A stretch of 64,000 bases of DNA from DATBAX01 sp963762965 (GCA_963762965.1 CAVXME010000002.1:62001-126000), one strand, 5' to 3'; positions 43,890-52,214 are shown, counted from the stretch's first letter. Notes: generated by a model from the sequence alone, not told the origin. Program-made: numbers and translations.

Positions 43890-44873
43890 TTACGAGTCAA
43901 CGTCACCGATGTCCACGATTGCCTTGATCAACTCCGCATTGCCCGGAAGCTCTTTAAATCTTGCCGGCACTTCCGATAGTACAAGGCGATTTGTGATCCA
44001 TGGCGAGGTGTCGATCTGGTGTTCCTCAATCATTCTAATGATGCGAGGGAACTGTCCGGAACTATTCCGGCTGGCGTATAGCGTCATCTCCCGCATGTGG
44101 AAAAGCGGGTTATCGATTGAAATGCTGTCTCGCGTGAGGCCCACGTAGACCACGCGTCCAGCCGGGGCCGCATGGCGTAGGCTCGCTCCCATCGAATTAG
44201 CATTGCCTGTAGCGTCAAAAACAACATCAGCCAGACGATCGTCGTGTTCGCTCTGGGCTTCGAAACCCAGCCGTGCGGCAAAGCTGCGCCGCGATTCGTT
44301 CTTTTCCATCACGCGAACGGTGGCTCCCGCAGCTTGGGCGAATTGGGCCGCCGCCAGGCCAATTGGCCCCACACCAATGACCAGAGCCTCTTCACCACCG
44401 CGCAATTGGCTTCGAACAACCGCATGGGCACCGATGCCAAGAGTCTCAATGAGTGCGAGTTGGTCCAGGGAAAGTTTGGTGGATTTATGAAGCAGCGTCA
44501 GCGGCACGGACAAAAAGGGCTGCATGCCCCCATCCACGTGGATTCCAATCACCCGGAGTTGTTCGCAGCAATTGGTGCGGCCGGCTTTGCAGGCACGGCA
44601 TTTGCCACAACTGATGTAAGGCTCAATCGCGCAGCGATCGCCAATTTCTATTCCCTTATCGTTTTTGGGGATGTCGGCAATGATCCCGGAGAGTTCGTGT
44701 CCCAAAACTCGCGGGTAAGTGTACGCAGGATGCCTGCCCGCAAAGGCATGAAAATCGCTCCCGCACACTCCCACGGCACGGATCCGGACGAGCGCTTCTC
44801 CCCGGGACGCTTCCGGGGACGGCACTTGACGCTCGATAAATTCTCCTGGTCTTTGCAGCAGGATTTGTCTCAT
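43890..44873 (-). CDS. zinc-dependent alcohol dehydrogenase, L-galactonate 5-dehydrogenase (LgoD)-like
   Basis: Medium-chain dehydrogenase of about 327 residues. Catalytic zinc ligands are in VGVCGSDFHAF and GHELSG. The structural-zinc loop is CGKCRACKAGRTNCCEQLRVIGIHVDGG, and the NAD-binding motif is VIGVGPIGLAAAQFA. The loop and the following HVDGG segment resemble E. coli LgoD, which turns L-galactonate into D-tagaturonate. That would connect to the L-galactose-dehydrogenase-like enzyme and lactonase downstream. Other sugar-alcohol or threonine dehydrogenases are not excluded. The ATG at 44873 is preferred over an open frame to 44918, which has no support. First gene of the 11-gene operon. 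Confidence 0.85.
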   Translation of the reverse strand: MRQILLQRPGEFIERQVPSPEASRGEALVRIRAVGVCGSDFHAFAGRHPAYTYPRVLGHELSGIIADIPKNDKGIEIGDRCAIEPYISCGKCRACKAGRTNCCEQLRVIGIHVDGGMQPFLSVPLTLLHKSTKLSLDQLALIETLGIGAHAVVRSQLRGGEEALVIGVGPIGLAAAQFAQAAGATVRVMEKNESRRSFAARLGFEAQSEHDDRLADVVFDATGNANSMGASLRHAAPAGRVVYVGLTRDSISIDNPLFHMREMTLYASRNSSGQFPRIIRMIEEHQIDTSPWITNRLVLSEVPARFKELPGNAELIKAIVDIGDVDS

Positions 44874-44921
44874 GGGTACGTTCTCAACTGGCCTACCCCG
44901 TTCGTATCCGGTGGCCACTAA

Positions 44922-44936
44922 ATTGGTTCAGCCATA
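44922..44936. promoter_or_regulatory. degenerate operator upstream of the catabolic operon
   Basis: ATTGGTTCAGCCATA keeps the left arm of the ATTGG-N5-CCAAT motif and CCA of the right arm. It lies 49 bases before the first start codon of the minus-strand operon. It is weaker than the other copies and may bind poorly. Confidence 0.4.
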
Positions 44937-45098
44937 TACCAGATGCAGCATTATAGGGAGGACCAATGGAGAGAGTCAAGGAAAACGATTTCCTGTAGCA
45001 TCATTGCTGGCGAAAGAAGTTTATTCTTGCATAATTATAGTTGTTTAGCTGTTATTAGGCTCGCTGGAAATTGTGGCGGCTCTGATGCTTTGGCCAAA

Positions 45099-47246
45099 TT
45101 AAGCCCGCACTCCCAAGGCAAGGCGGCGCGAGTAATTGGATGAGCCTATCGCCGATTGGCGGATCCGTTTCATCCTGGATATGGAAAGACGAAAGGGGCT
45201 GGTTGCTTCCTGCTGAATCCAGATCACCAGGTCCGTGCCATCCAGTCGATGTACAAATCCAATTCGGAGATTTGATCGTGGAACCGCTTTCCCATTCCAT
45301 AACACTCTTACCGTCGAGTCTCCCCAATCCTGGATAACAAACGCGGGATCGACGATCGGAGACTCCTCGGTGGCTTCCACCATTAGCTCAAGCTTTCTTT
45401 CCCCAGATAGTTCTCCAACCTTGCTTGTCCCCAAAATGTACGCGCGTTGGCTGGCATCATAATGTTGAGTGAAACTTCCACGGGAAATGGTCAGTTTCGC
45501 CGGTTTTAGCCAGGATCGATCCAGCAAAGCTAACTCAGTGGCCGACTTCGTTGTAAGACCAAACAGGAAATATGTCGTCTTGGTCGGTCCTGGACCATCT
45601 GTGAACGCGTTCTTCGGGTTGGGAGACATGATTGCAGCGCTCCCATAGTGATCGGGAAACAACGCCCATCGACCATCCGAAGGAATTTGATTTACGGGCC
45701 AGTGGTCCCACACTGGAAAATGAGAATATTCGGGCCTTAATTCTGGCGGCCAACCGTATGGCCCTAGAATTGTGTCAGGCAGATAAATATAAAAAGGCTT
45801 ATACGTAGACTTTACATTCAACAGCGCGATGTTCGCGTTGGTCGGTGGATTCGGGAAGGGAAACGGAGGGGACACTGGATCCCAAGAATAGGTATGGCTT
45901 TCGCCCTCGCTATTGGCAATGGTAGCTGCGTCCAGAGAGATATAGTCCTCAGGTTTTCGACCGGGCTCAAGTAAAAGGGTCGGCTCAGTGAAGCTGTATT
46001 TGTTCTTTGTGCCATGAACTGTTCCGCAACGCACGGCAGTTCCATCCGGATAGATGTAGAAAAACTCATCAGCCCAGTCTCCCCATCCGCTGACGGGATC
46101 GACATCGGCCAGATTTCCCAGGACGTCCGCCAGTGCATAGCGCCAGTGCAAAACGACTCGGGCTTCGGTGTTCTCGACAATGCTGATATGCGAATACACA
46201 TCATGTTTATCATTCATGTGCTCGGCAGTGCCGATCTTCGTGCTGCTTTCAAAGCTCTGGTCGCCGATCCAAATCCCATTTTCGGTGACCATGCTCTCTC
46301 CATAATTATTCCCGCGCCAGAATACGTAGTGAAAAGGAGAGTTGGCGAAACTGACGACGACGTCAGAATCCGGGCCAGTCCGCCAGAGTGCATCCCACTC
46401 CGGATACAACTTCAACTCTGTATAGACAGCGCCAAACCGGGTTGCATGTTGTGGAAGTGAGGGCCAATGCCGAACGGCCAGGTTCGGTGTGTCCGGCGGT
46501 TTCATTAATCCATACTCGCGTGCAACATCAGCAGATGAAAGACTTCGGTTACGTATTTTGAGCTCATCGATAATGCCGTCGAATGAATAGGAAGCGGGGA
46601 ACGACGCAGAAGGACGAACCAATGCCGTGGGAGGAAGATCCATAAAGTTTCTTCCTATTCGCAACCCGGTGTTCTTCGTGGGAGCCACACGCCCGGTGAC
46701 GGGAAGTTTGCCAGCTAACCTGCCATCAACATAAAGTCTGATTCCGTCCAGCGAATCATACGTGCCGACGACGTGAAGCCACTTCTGTAGAGGCAGCTTT
46801 TCCTCAGACTGACATATTTCCCAATTGCCCCAAACGGAGACTTGCAGGCCCAGGCGCCCTTCTGCGTCGACCCCAAAAAAATAACCGGCTCGCTTTTCTT
46901 CTTCATGATCTACAAGAGCAACCCAGTTCCACGGATAGGACTGAATGGCGATCCACGCTTCGATGCTGAATCCCGGGCCTATCTCCGGAACATCCCCGGG
47001 GGCAAGGTCGATCAAGGTCGTAAACCCATCGAATTTCAGCCCTGTACCGGAGACACCTTTCGACCATGCATGATGATTCAAGATGTTGTCATTGCGTCCA
47101 GTAACGGAATCGGTCGCGATATTTCCGCTGCCTTCGTCAAACTTCCACCAGGCGACAACGCCGTCACTCGATTGCGAAAACGCGGAGATTGTGAGGATTG
47201 TCGCTGCGGCAAGTAAAAAGAATGCCTTTTTGGGCCAGGCCATCAT
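45099..47246 (-). CDS. secreted LamG-domain protein with unknown second half (paralogue 2)
   Basis: 715 residues with signal peptide (MMAWPKKAFFLLAAATILTISAFSQ). A LamG jelly roll (about 30-230; FSIEAWIAIQSYPWNWVALVDHEEE, FDGIIDELKIRNRSL) is followed by the same unassigned domain as in the 26963-29053 protein: TGPDSDVVVSFANSPFHYVFWRG, MVTENGIWIGDQS, DPVSGWGDWADEFFYIYPDGTAVR, TKSATELALLDRSWLKPAK. Conserved Trp, Asp and Glu clusters suggest a catalytic or sugar-binding face. It may be a polysaccharide lyase or hydrolase of an undescribed family. It follows the SGNH hydrolase gene by 72 bases and probably shares its transcript. The C-terminal 35 residues (RMKRIRQSAIG...) are basic and absent from paralogue 1. 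Confidence 0.8.
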   Translation of the reverse strand: MMAWPKKAFFLLAAATILTISAFSQSSDGVVAWWKFDEGSGNIATDSVTGRNDNILNHHAWSKGVSGTGLKFDGFTTLIDLAPGDVPEIGPGFSIEAWIAIQSYPWNWVALVDHEEEKRAGYFFGVDAEGRLGLQVSVWGNWEICQSEEKLPLQKWLHVVGTYDSLDGIRLYVDGRLAGKLPVTGRVAPTKNTGLRIGRNFMDLPPTALVRPSASFPASYSFDGIIDELKIRNRSLSSADVAREYGLMKPPDTPNLAVRHWPSLPQHATRFGAVYTELKLYPEWDALWRTGPDSDVVVSFANSPFHYVFWRGNNYGESMVTENGIWIGDQSFESSTKIGTAEHMNDKHDVYSHISIVENTEARVVLHWRYALADVLGNLADVDPVSGWGDWADEFFYIYPDGTAVRCGTVHGTKNKYSFTEPTLLLEPGRKPEDYISLDAATIANSEGESHTYSWDPVSPPFPFPNPPTNANIALLNVKSTYKPFYIYLPDTILGPYGWPPELRPEYSHFPVWDHWPVNQIPSDGRWALFPDHYGSAAIMSPNPKNAFTDGPGPTKTTYFLFGLTTKSATELALLDRSWLKPAKLTISRGSFTQHYDASQRAYILGTSKVGELSGERKLELMVEATEESPIVDPAFVIQDWGDSTVRVLWNGKAVPRSNLRIGFVHRLDGTDLVIWIQQEATSPFRLSISRMKRIRQSAIGSSNYSRRLALGVRA

Positions 47247-47318
47247 GCGTAAGTCTCGCCGGTATTTTTCGTCCTAGCCATTTAGTTCCAGTGCAGCTTG
47301 CCAACCAACACCGATCAT

Positions 47319-48584
47319 TTAAGGTCGAAGAGTAAGACTGTATCGATGTGGAACAGGCCGAGCGTCTTTCCGCTGTTGTTCCACGGCGTGGTCCTGAAAC
47401 TCTGAAAGCTGGCTCGCGGCCGTGCGCGCAATCGCATTCATCTCCTGCTGGATCAAGCCGGCGCGGGCCTTGTCGATTTCGTTCGTGCGTTCGGTATCGA
47501 ACGCAACCATCCGTGACTGTTCCAGCATTGGGGTATCGAGTAGCGCGAGATTAATGCCGGAGTCCAACTGATGGTGATCAAAAATACCAATACTCTTTCC
47601 GTCGATTTGCAATTCGTAGTTTCCGGGAACGAGCCCCTGGATCCTAAGCATCTCCTGATCGAGAGCTTCAATCAAATCGGAGGAGCGAACAACAAGATCC
47701 ATGAACGGGTCCGATTCTTTCGCCGCAAGTGGAAGCGGTAGGGCTTGATCGAGCTCCAGCCAGATGAGGGAATTCCTGTCTTTACGCAGTTCCGTAATCC
47801 GCGCATCGAGAACCTCTGCGACAGCGGGTTTCGACGCGTCGATTGTCACAGAGGTAACCAGCGGAACTGCACCCCAAACCTTCAAAAGAGTTTCCGCCAT
47901 GAGCCAATGCACACCTGCTCCCGGATGGACGCGGTCGGGAATGAGAGTAGTCGAGAATGCCGGGTCGAGCGCTTTGGCTTTGGTCAATGCTGCAACTACG
48001 GGCGCATTTAGGTCAGCTGATTGCAAGTGTTTGTCGGCTGCGAGTTGACTCATGTATTCACCAAAACGCTGCAACACCGCATTGTAGCCATTTTCGAATT
48101 GCGGTTCGCGCGTGACTTCGTCGTACGGCGATGGCTTAAGCAAAACCAAGCGTGTTCCAGGCAGCTTGGACTGGATGGCGTCAACGATGTGGCGGTATCC
48201 GTCGGCGTAACTTTCAAAAATCCCTGGATTATAAGGACGCGAGTAACCGTCATTCATGCCCAGCATGATAGTGACCACAGTTGGATGGTAAGCGAAGAGA
48301 TCGCGCTCAAGGCGCAAATCAACGGTACCCGCGCGTCCCCCGCTGACCCTGTCTCCCCCCACACCTGCTTGAATGAAAGTAATCTTCGAGCCTGGAAAAC
48401 GGGTCACCACAAATTCCTCTACGTCGCTGGTGTACAACCTCTGTTCCGTAATACTGTCGCCGTAAAAGACAACGCGGTCGCCATCTTTGAGCGCAAAGCC
48501 CTCAGCCGGTGAAGTCGGCTGCTGGGATCGGGCCATACCGCAAGTGAATAGTAAGCAGAGGACAACAGAGTAAGCATCGCGCAT
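47319..48584 (-). CDS. secreted SGNH/GDSL esterase
   Basis: About 421 residues. Signal peptide MRDAYSVVLCLLFTCGMARS. SGNH blocks: FYGDSITE (Ser44), GVGGDRVSGGRAG, GMNDGYSR (Asn) and IPDRVHPGAGVH (catalytic Asp/His, about 215). The C-terminal 200 residues form an extra beta-sandwich and helical part, seen in carbohydrate esterases that remove acetyl groups from polysaccharides. The ATG at 48584 has GAGGAA 7 bases upstream. The longer open frame to 48689 is not supported. Together with the LamG protein downstream it would act on decorated polysaccharide outside the cell. An operator of the locus is upstream at 48713-48727. Confidence 0.88.
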   Translation of the reverse strand: MRDAYSVVLCLLFTCGMARSQQPTSPAEGFALKDGDRVVFYGDSITEQRLYTSDVEEFVVTRFPGSKITFIQAGVGGDRVSGGRAGTVDLRLERDLFAYHPTVVTIMLGMNDGYSRPYNPGIFESYADGYRHIVDAIQSKLPGTRLVLLKPSPYDEVTREPQFENGYNAVLQRFGEYMSQLAADKHLQSADLNAPVVAALTKAKALDPAFSTTLIPDRVHPGAGVHWLMAETLLKVWGAVPLVTSVTIDASKPAVAEVLDARITELRKDRNSLIWLELDQALPLPLAAKESDPFMDLVVRSSDLIEALDQEMLRIQGLVPGNYELQIDGKSIGIFDHHQLDSGINLALLDTPMLEQSRMVAFDTERTNEIDKARAGLIQQEMNAIARTAASQLSEFQDHAVEQQRKDARPVPHRYSLTLRP

Positions 48585-48712
48585 CTTGATCTTCCTCGTA
48601 AAAAGGCTGATACAGTCTTGCTTCAATGTCCATTCTTGCGCACATCTTGATGAAGCAGCCGGAAGACGTACGCGGGGGCACGTGGTCATCTCTTAAATCG
48701 GACAGAGTAATT

Positions 48713-48727
48713 AGTGGTTCATCCAAT
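48713..48727. promoter_or_regulatory. operator upstream of the SGNH esterase/LamG operon
   Basis: AGTGGTTCATCCAAT matches the copy at 24593-24607 except for one base in the left arm. It lies 129 bases before the esterase start codon on the minus strand. Confidence 0.65.
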
Positions 48728-48910
48728 ATCGCGACAAGCTAGCAGCAGAGATGGGCAAAGTCAAGACAGTGACCGACCGCACCGATCCAGTACTTCCTGG
48801 CTCACTAGACCCACGCGGAATTGTTCAAGGACGACCGCTTCGCTGTGGGGATTGTTGTGTACTCCTCAAGTATTGACGCAGAACATGCGCGGCACATAAA
48901 ATCGGCCTGC

Positions 48911-48925
48911 ATTGGATCATCCAAT
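48911..48925. promoter_or_regulatory. operator upstream of the beta-helix pseudogene
   Basis: ATTGGATCATCCAAT has perfect 7-base arms around a central C. It lies 44 bases before the GTG start of the decayed plus-strand gene. Confidence 0.7.
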
Positions 48926-48968
48926 AAATACTACAAAAGTATAGAAGGTCTTTTCGCCAGGAGGGAAA

Positions 48969-49478
48969 GTGGACCGACGAGAGTTTCTACAAACAGGTCT
49001 GTTGTCACTCGCTGGCATAACATTTCCAGTGCTTCATCTTCTTCAACCCCGCCAATCCGCCCGCTTTCCACCAGGGATATGAAGGAAACCACGATAAATT
49101 TCGAAGAAATATTATTGTTACGGTCTCGACGGAAAATTACGGCAGCAAGTCGAGTCTGCCCGGCGATTTCTATCAGGTCCGTTTCCCCCCCGCTAAATGG
49201 CCCGATCGCGGCCGAGATAGATTGCAATCTCTTCTTCAATGACCTGGGGAGTTTTTCCGCGTCAATCACCCGGCGGCCTGAGAACCGCGTTCCTTGCACG
49301 ATCGATGAGTGGAGAAAACTGGGATACGACAAGCAGTCCATCTATGCCGATCCAGAATTCGTTGATCCTGGGAAGGGGAATTATAGTTTGAAGCCCCAAT
49401 CTCCGGCATTCCAGGTGGACTTCAAGGCGTTCGATCTCGGTGCCGTTGGGTTGCTGGGCGATTTCCCAAGACAATAGG
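48969..49478 (+). pseudogene. decayed secreted right-handed beta-helix (polysaccharide lyase-like) protein
   Basis: A GTG at 48969 behind AGGAGGGAAA opens with a twin-arginine-type leader (DRREFLQTGLLSLAGITFP) but reaches TGA after about 37 codons. The next piece reads in another frame as HDKFRRNIIVTVSTENYGSK and GDFYQVRFPPAKWP. The final piece, in a third frame, is EIDCNLFFND, then TIDEWRKLGYDKQSIYADPEFVDPGKGNY and LKPQSPAFQVDFKAFDLGAVGLL. This ending is the usual C-terminus of secreted right-handed beta-helix proteins (several hundred residues long). Most of the middle is gone, and at least two frame changes remain. It was probably another polysaccharide-degrading member of this locus, since its operator is intact. 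Confidence 0.75.
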
Positions 49479-49623
49479 CTCGATGAATGCCACGACGGTA
49501 GGCGTGCAGAGAAGGACAGACTGCCTATCTGGGATTCTAAGGCTGCGCCTGTACTGATCTGAATTCGGTCTGCTACAATTCAGCAGAGAGCATGGACAGA
49601 TGCTCGGCGTCACGATAGCCTGC

Positions 49624-49658
49624 GGACAGTTTTTGACGGTTTTTCATACTGTCCTTTT
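49624..49658 (+). other. inverted repeat with T-run, possible terminator
   Basis: GGACAGT (49624-49630) and ACTGTCC (49648-49654) are inverted, with a 17-base T-rich loop, followed by TTTT. It could end a plus-strand transcript from the decayed gene or be part of mobile-element end sequence. The stem is short for a firm call. Confidence 0.3.
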
Positions 49659-49770
49659 CGTACCGAAAACTGGTTATATTCGGTGGAACGGATTGAAGCA
49701 GGCGAAACAGTGGACAGCAAGAGTAGACAGTAGCCATGCGGGTTTGGCCCTAACCGTATGAAAGCAAGTT

Positions 49771-49847
49771 GGGGACGTAGTTCAGTTGGTTAGAACGCTG
49801 CCCTGTCACGGCAGAGGCCGCGGGTTCGAGTCCCGTCGTCCCCGCCA
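49771..49847 (+). tRNA. tRNA-Asp (anticodon GTC)
   Basis: Clover-leaf of standard class I form: acceptor GGGGACG with CGTCCCC, D-arm GTTCAGTTGGTTAGAAC, anticodon arm CTGCCCTGTCACGGCAG with anticodon GTC at 49805-49807, T-arm GCGGGTTCGAGTCCCGT, discriminator G at 49844, and encoded CCA at 49845-49847. Confidence 0.95.
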
Positions 49848-50190
49848 TTCTTTTCAATCATTTGCGATGAAAGAATGGCATCTTGTCCCGATTTTGTGTC
49901 GTAACCTACCGCTTTAACCCCCACCGACAGCGCGTCGAGTGCTTTTCTCTTCGCCTCGATCCGAACGTGAGAGTAGTGTGCCAACATTTGCTGGGAGACG
50001 TGTCCTGCAATAGACATGATCGTTCGGTCGCTGGCCTGGGATTCGGCTAATTCTGTGATGGTGGTGTCGCAGGTCGTGGAAACGCAGTCCAGCGGTTGAA
50101 CTCTTGCCTTGCTGATGTCCGCACCACACTCTGTGTTGCAGCAAATTGCCGAAGGGTTCTGCTGCTGCTGACATGCGGGGCAGCTCACCG
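49848..50190 (-). pseudogene. remnant of a tyrosine recombinase/integrase at tRNA-Asp
   Basis: The C-terminal end of an integrase pointing at the 3' end of tRNA-Asp, the classic orientation for an element inserted in a tRNA gene. One frame gives STAGLRFHDLRH (box II). After a one-base frame change near 50066 a second frame gives TTITELAESQASDRTIMSIAGHVSQQMLAHYSHVRIEAKRKALDAL, with the AGH and catalytic-Tyr (LAHYSHV) motifs. The N-terminal two thirds are missing, so it cannot be active. It is unlike the remnant at 21757-22110 in sequence and represents a separate insertion. Confidence 0.8.
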
Positions 50191-50467
50191 CTCGCGTCAG
50201 ACTTCGCCGATGTCTTGAGGCGGAGATACTACCTAGTCACGAGCACTGGTGAGAGGCTTCTGACTTCCGTGATTGTGAATCCACAAACAGGCGAGTGCTC
50301 CCGGGCAGGCATTTTGGTTCCATTTTTCCGGTCGCTTAGACACTGGACGTCAGAGAATCAGGGTGCGATCAGGGTACCTCTTTGTACAGAACAATTCTTA
50401 TAGGGCCTTTTAGCACTGAGCCGTCGCTGGATTGGGGGCATGCAGCAACCGTGCACGCAGGTTAGCG

Positions 50468-50626
50468 TTAGGTCTTGACATGCATCTCAGCCGGTTTTAG
50501 ATTGATCGCCACATTTCGCCATGCGTCAGCGAGCATGATGTTGCCAAAGCTGTAGGTGTGAAATTTCCCCATGGCCCCGAGGTATTGGGTCAACACCTCA
50601 CCGTGGCCAGCCTCCAGTGACGTAAC
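50468..50626 (-). pseudogene. fragment of an ArdC-like (DUF1738 N-terminal domain) antirestriction protein
   Basis: Reading the minus strand from 50626 gives 52 codons in one frame, containing LEAGHGEVLTQYLGAMGKFHTYSFGNIML before losing similarity and reaching TAA. The YLxAMxxFHxYSxGNxxL pattern is that of the N-terminal ssDNA-binding domain of plasmid/ICE ArdC-type proteins. There is no start codon or ribosome site, and the rest of the gene is absent. It lies directly after the stop of the DUF1566 gene in the same frame. Together with the integrase remnant it marks an eroded mobile element. Confidence 0.55.
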
Positions 50627-50629
50627 CTC

Positions 50630-51952
50630 TCAATCCGGGACGGGATAGTAGACCATCACGTAGAACTGTTTGTTGAGCTTGTCGGTGTTTTCGAAGCCCT
50701 CTGCGAAATTGAAACTGTACATGTAATCGGGCACGGGAAAGAGGCTGAGATCGCAGGGAGACTGGCTGGTCAGGCCGGAATCGCGCTCGCACTGCCAGTA
50801 GAATCCGGGTTGAAGGTTGAGGAAAGGGCCGACGGAACCGCCCGCAGTGAGCGCTGGGCTGCCAGGCTGGAGGCCCAGGTGTTTGTTGAGCTTTTTGATC
50901 TCGGCAAGGAGGGGCATCTCCCAGGGGGTCGTCGATCCTGCGTAGGCGGCGGCATTCATTCCCGCGAGCCACGAAGCGGTTTCGGAGTACAGCATGGCTC
51001 CATCGGAATTAATCTTCGGCACGATGTAAGTGATGCAGTTGACTTTCGAAGTATCGCATTTTTTTTTCGGAGAAATGGTGGTGGTTCCGGTCTCGCCGAA
51101 GGTATCGACGGCGGCCAGATTTGCGTTGCTGGTCCAGGAGAAGCCGGTGGCCGTGTCGTACACGGCTAAGCCCGCGGCCGGACCCGTCGTGTAGGGCAAG
51201 ACACCTGTGCCGGTGGGGGGTGTGCCGATTGCGCCGTGCGTCAAGGCCAGCACGTGTAAATAATTGTACTTGGTGGTGTTCGCTCCGTTCAGGCCGGTGT
51301 TGAAGGAGAAGGTGGTTTCTCCGCCGGTCGGAGCCGGGTTCGCCGTCCAGTAGAGGCCGGGTTGAAGGTTGTCAAAGGGCGAGATCGTGTCAGTGAAGTT
51401 CGGACTGATGCTGTCCGGGTAGGTGCTCGCCAAGCCTACGCTATAGAGGTTGCCAAGCCCGTTGCCCGTGCAGGAGACGCCGAAGTTGCCGTGGTTCAGT
51501 GAAGAGCAGGTGGCGTCGTCTAACGGATTGCTGGGGAGTTGCCAATTGTGCTGACCCAGGTAACCATGAGGGCTGTTGTAACTATTCAGCGCATTGACCC
51601 AGTTCAACGCAGTCGGGTAGTCCATGGTGCCATCCGGGTTAATTCCGGTTACGCCCAACATCTGCCGGGCAACCGGGTTTCCAGCCAAATTGGCATCGGC
51701 GAGCCAGCAGACACCCTGATTGGAGTCGTAAACGATCTGCCCCCTGCCCACCGGCGTTAAGCCGTTGGTCGTAATCGGTTGGGAAACCTCTTGGGAAGCA
51801 GCTGCGGACAACTGGTCGACCGTGGACTTCGGTACTTTGCACGGATTAGAATTCAATTCATTTTGGCCCACCGCGGTAGAGACCACCCCGGAAATAAATA
51901 CAATTGCACATGCGAACGAGAAAGAACGCAACTTGGTTAGAAGGATCGTCAT
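50630..51952 (-). CDS. secreted DUF1566-domain protein
   Basis: A 440-residue exported protein (signal MTILLTKLRSFSFACAIVFISGVVSTAVGQ). Two repeats of a DUF1566/Lcl-type unit are visible: VYDSNQGVCWLADANLAGN ... YPTALNWVNALNS ... NWQLPS ... LYWTANP (about 75-230), and VYDTATGFSWTSNANLAA ... LYSETASWLAGMNA ... WEMPLLAEI ... FYWQCE (about 255-420). Such domains are found in surface proteins and adhesin-like lectin folds. No enzymatic role is known to me. It stands alone between the eroded mobile element and the sigma-factor gene. Its 3' end abuts the ArdC fragment. Confidence 0.75.
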   Translation of the reverse strand: MTILLTKLRSFSFACAIVFISGVVSTAVGQNELNSNPCKVPKSTVDQLSAAASQEVSQPITTNGLTPVGRGQIVYDSNQGVCWLADANLAGNPVARQMLGVTGINPDGTMDYPTALNWVNALNSYNSPHGYLGQHNWQLPSNPLDDATCSSLNHGNFGVSCTGNGLGNLYSVGLASTYPDSISPNFTDTISPFDNLQPGLYWTANPAPTGGETTFSFNTGLNGANTTKYNYLHVLALTHGAIGTPPTGTGVLPYTTGPAAGLAVYDTATGFSWTSNANLAAVDTFGETGTTTISPKKKCDTSKVNCITYIVPKINSDGAMLYSETASWLAGMNAAAYAGSTTPWEMPLLAEIKKLNKHLGLQPGSPALTAGGSVGPFLNLQPGFYWQCERDSGLTSQSPCDLSLFPVPDYMYSFNFAEGFENTDKLNKQFYVMVYYPVPD

Positions 51953-52214
51953 GGTTTGCTCCTTTTGGAATTGTTCGTCGTCCTGGTTTTGAATCTCGTG
52001 GATCGATTTCTTGGTAAGTCGTTCGCGGGATGGATCGGGGGCTGAATCCCGCGCTATGTGTAGATAAGCGGAAAGCGCGAGCGAAACGCCTCATCATTTA
52101 CAAGAAATCTTTCGAATGAAGTCAAGGCAAAGGGAGAAATCAAAGGCGATTGACGACCGTCAAGCCAACGAATATGCTGTTGACCGAGTCGGAAAAGGGG
52201 CGACCAAGGCACGC

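Larger units (their letters stand above)
48585..48968. other. divergent regulatory region with two operators
   Basis: A gene-free stretch of 384 bases between the esterase gene and the decayed beta-helix gene. It holds two copies of the ATTGG-N5-CCAAT operator (48713-48727 and 48911-48925), mirroring the arrangement at 29054-29397. I see no other feature in it. Confidence 0.6.

Noticed and set aside
21672..49847. The whole stretch between tRNA-Leu and tRNA-Asp as one genomic island
   Set aside because: The two tRNAs differ, the two integrase remnants are different proteins, no direct repeat links the ends, and the tRNA-Leu remnant lies on the wrong side for 3'-end insertion.
49790..49850. 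Peptide GDDGTRTRGLCRDRAAF as an integrase C-terminus
   Set aside because: It is tRNA-Asp read antisense as protein; the recombinase similarity stops upstream of it.
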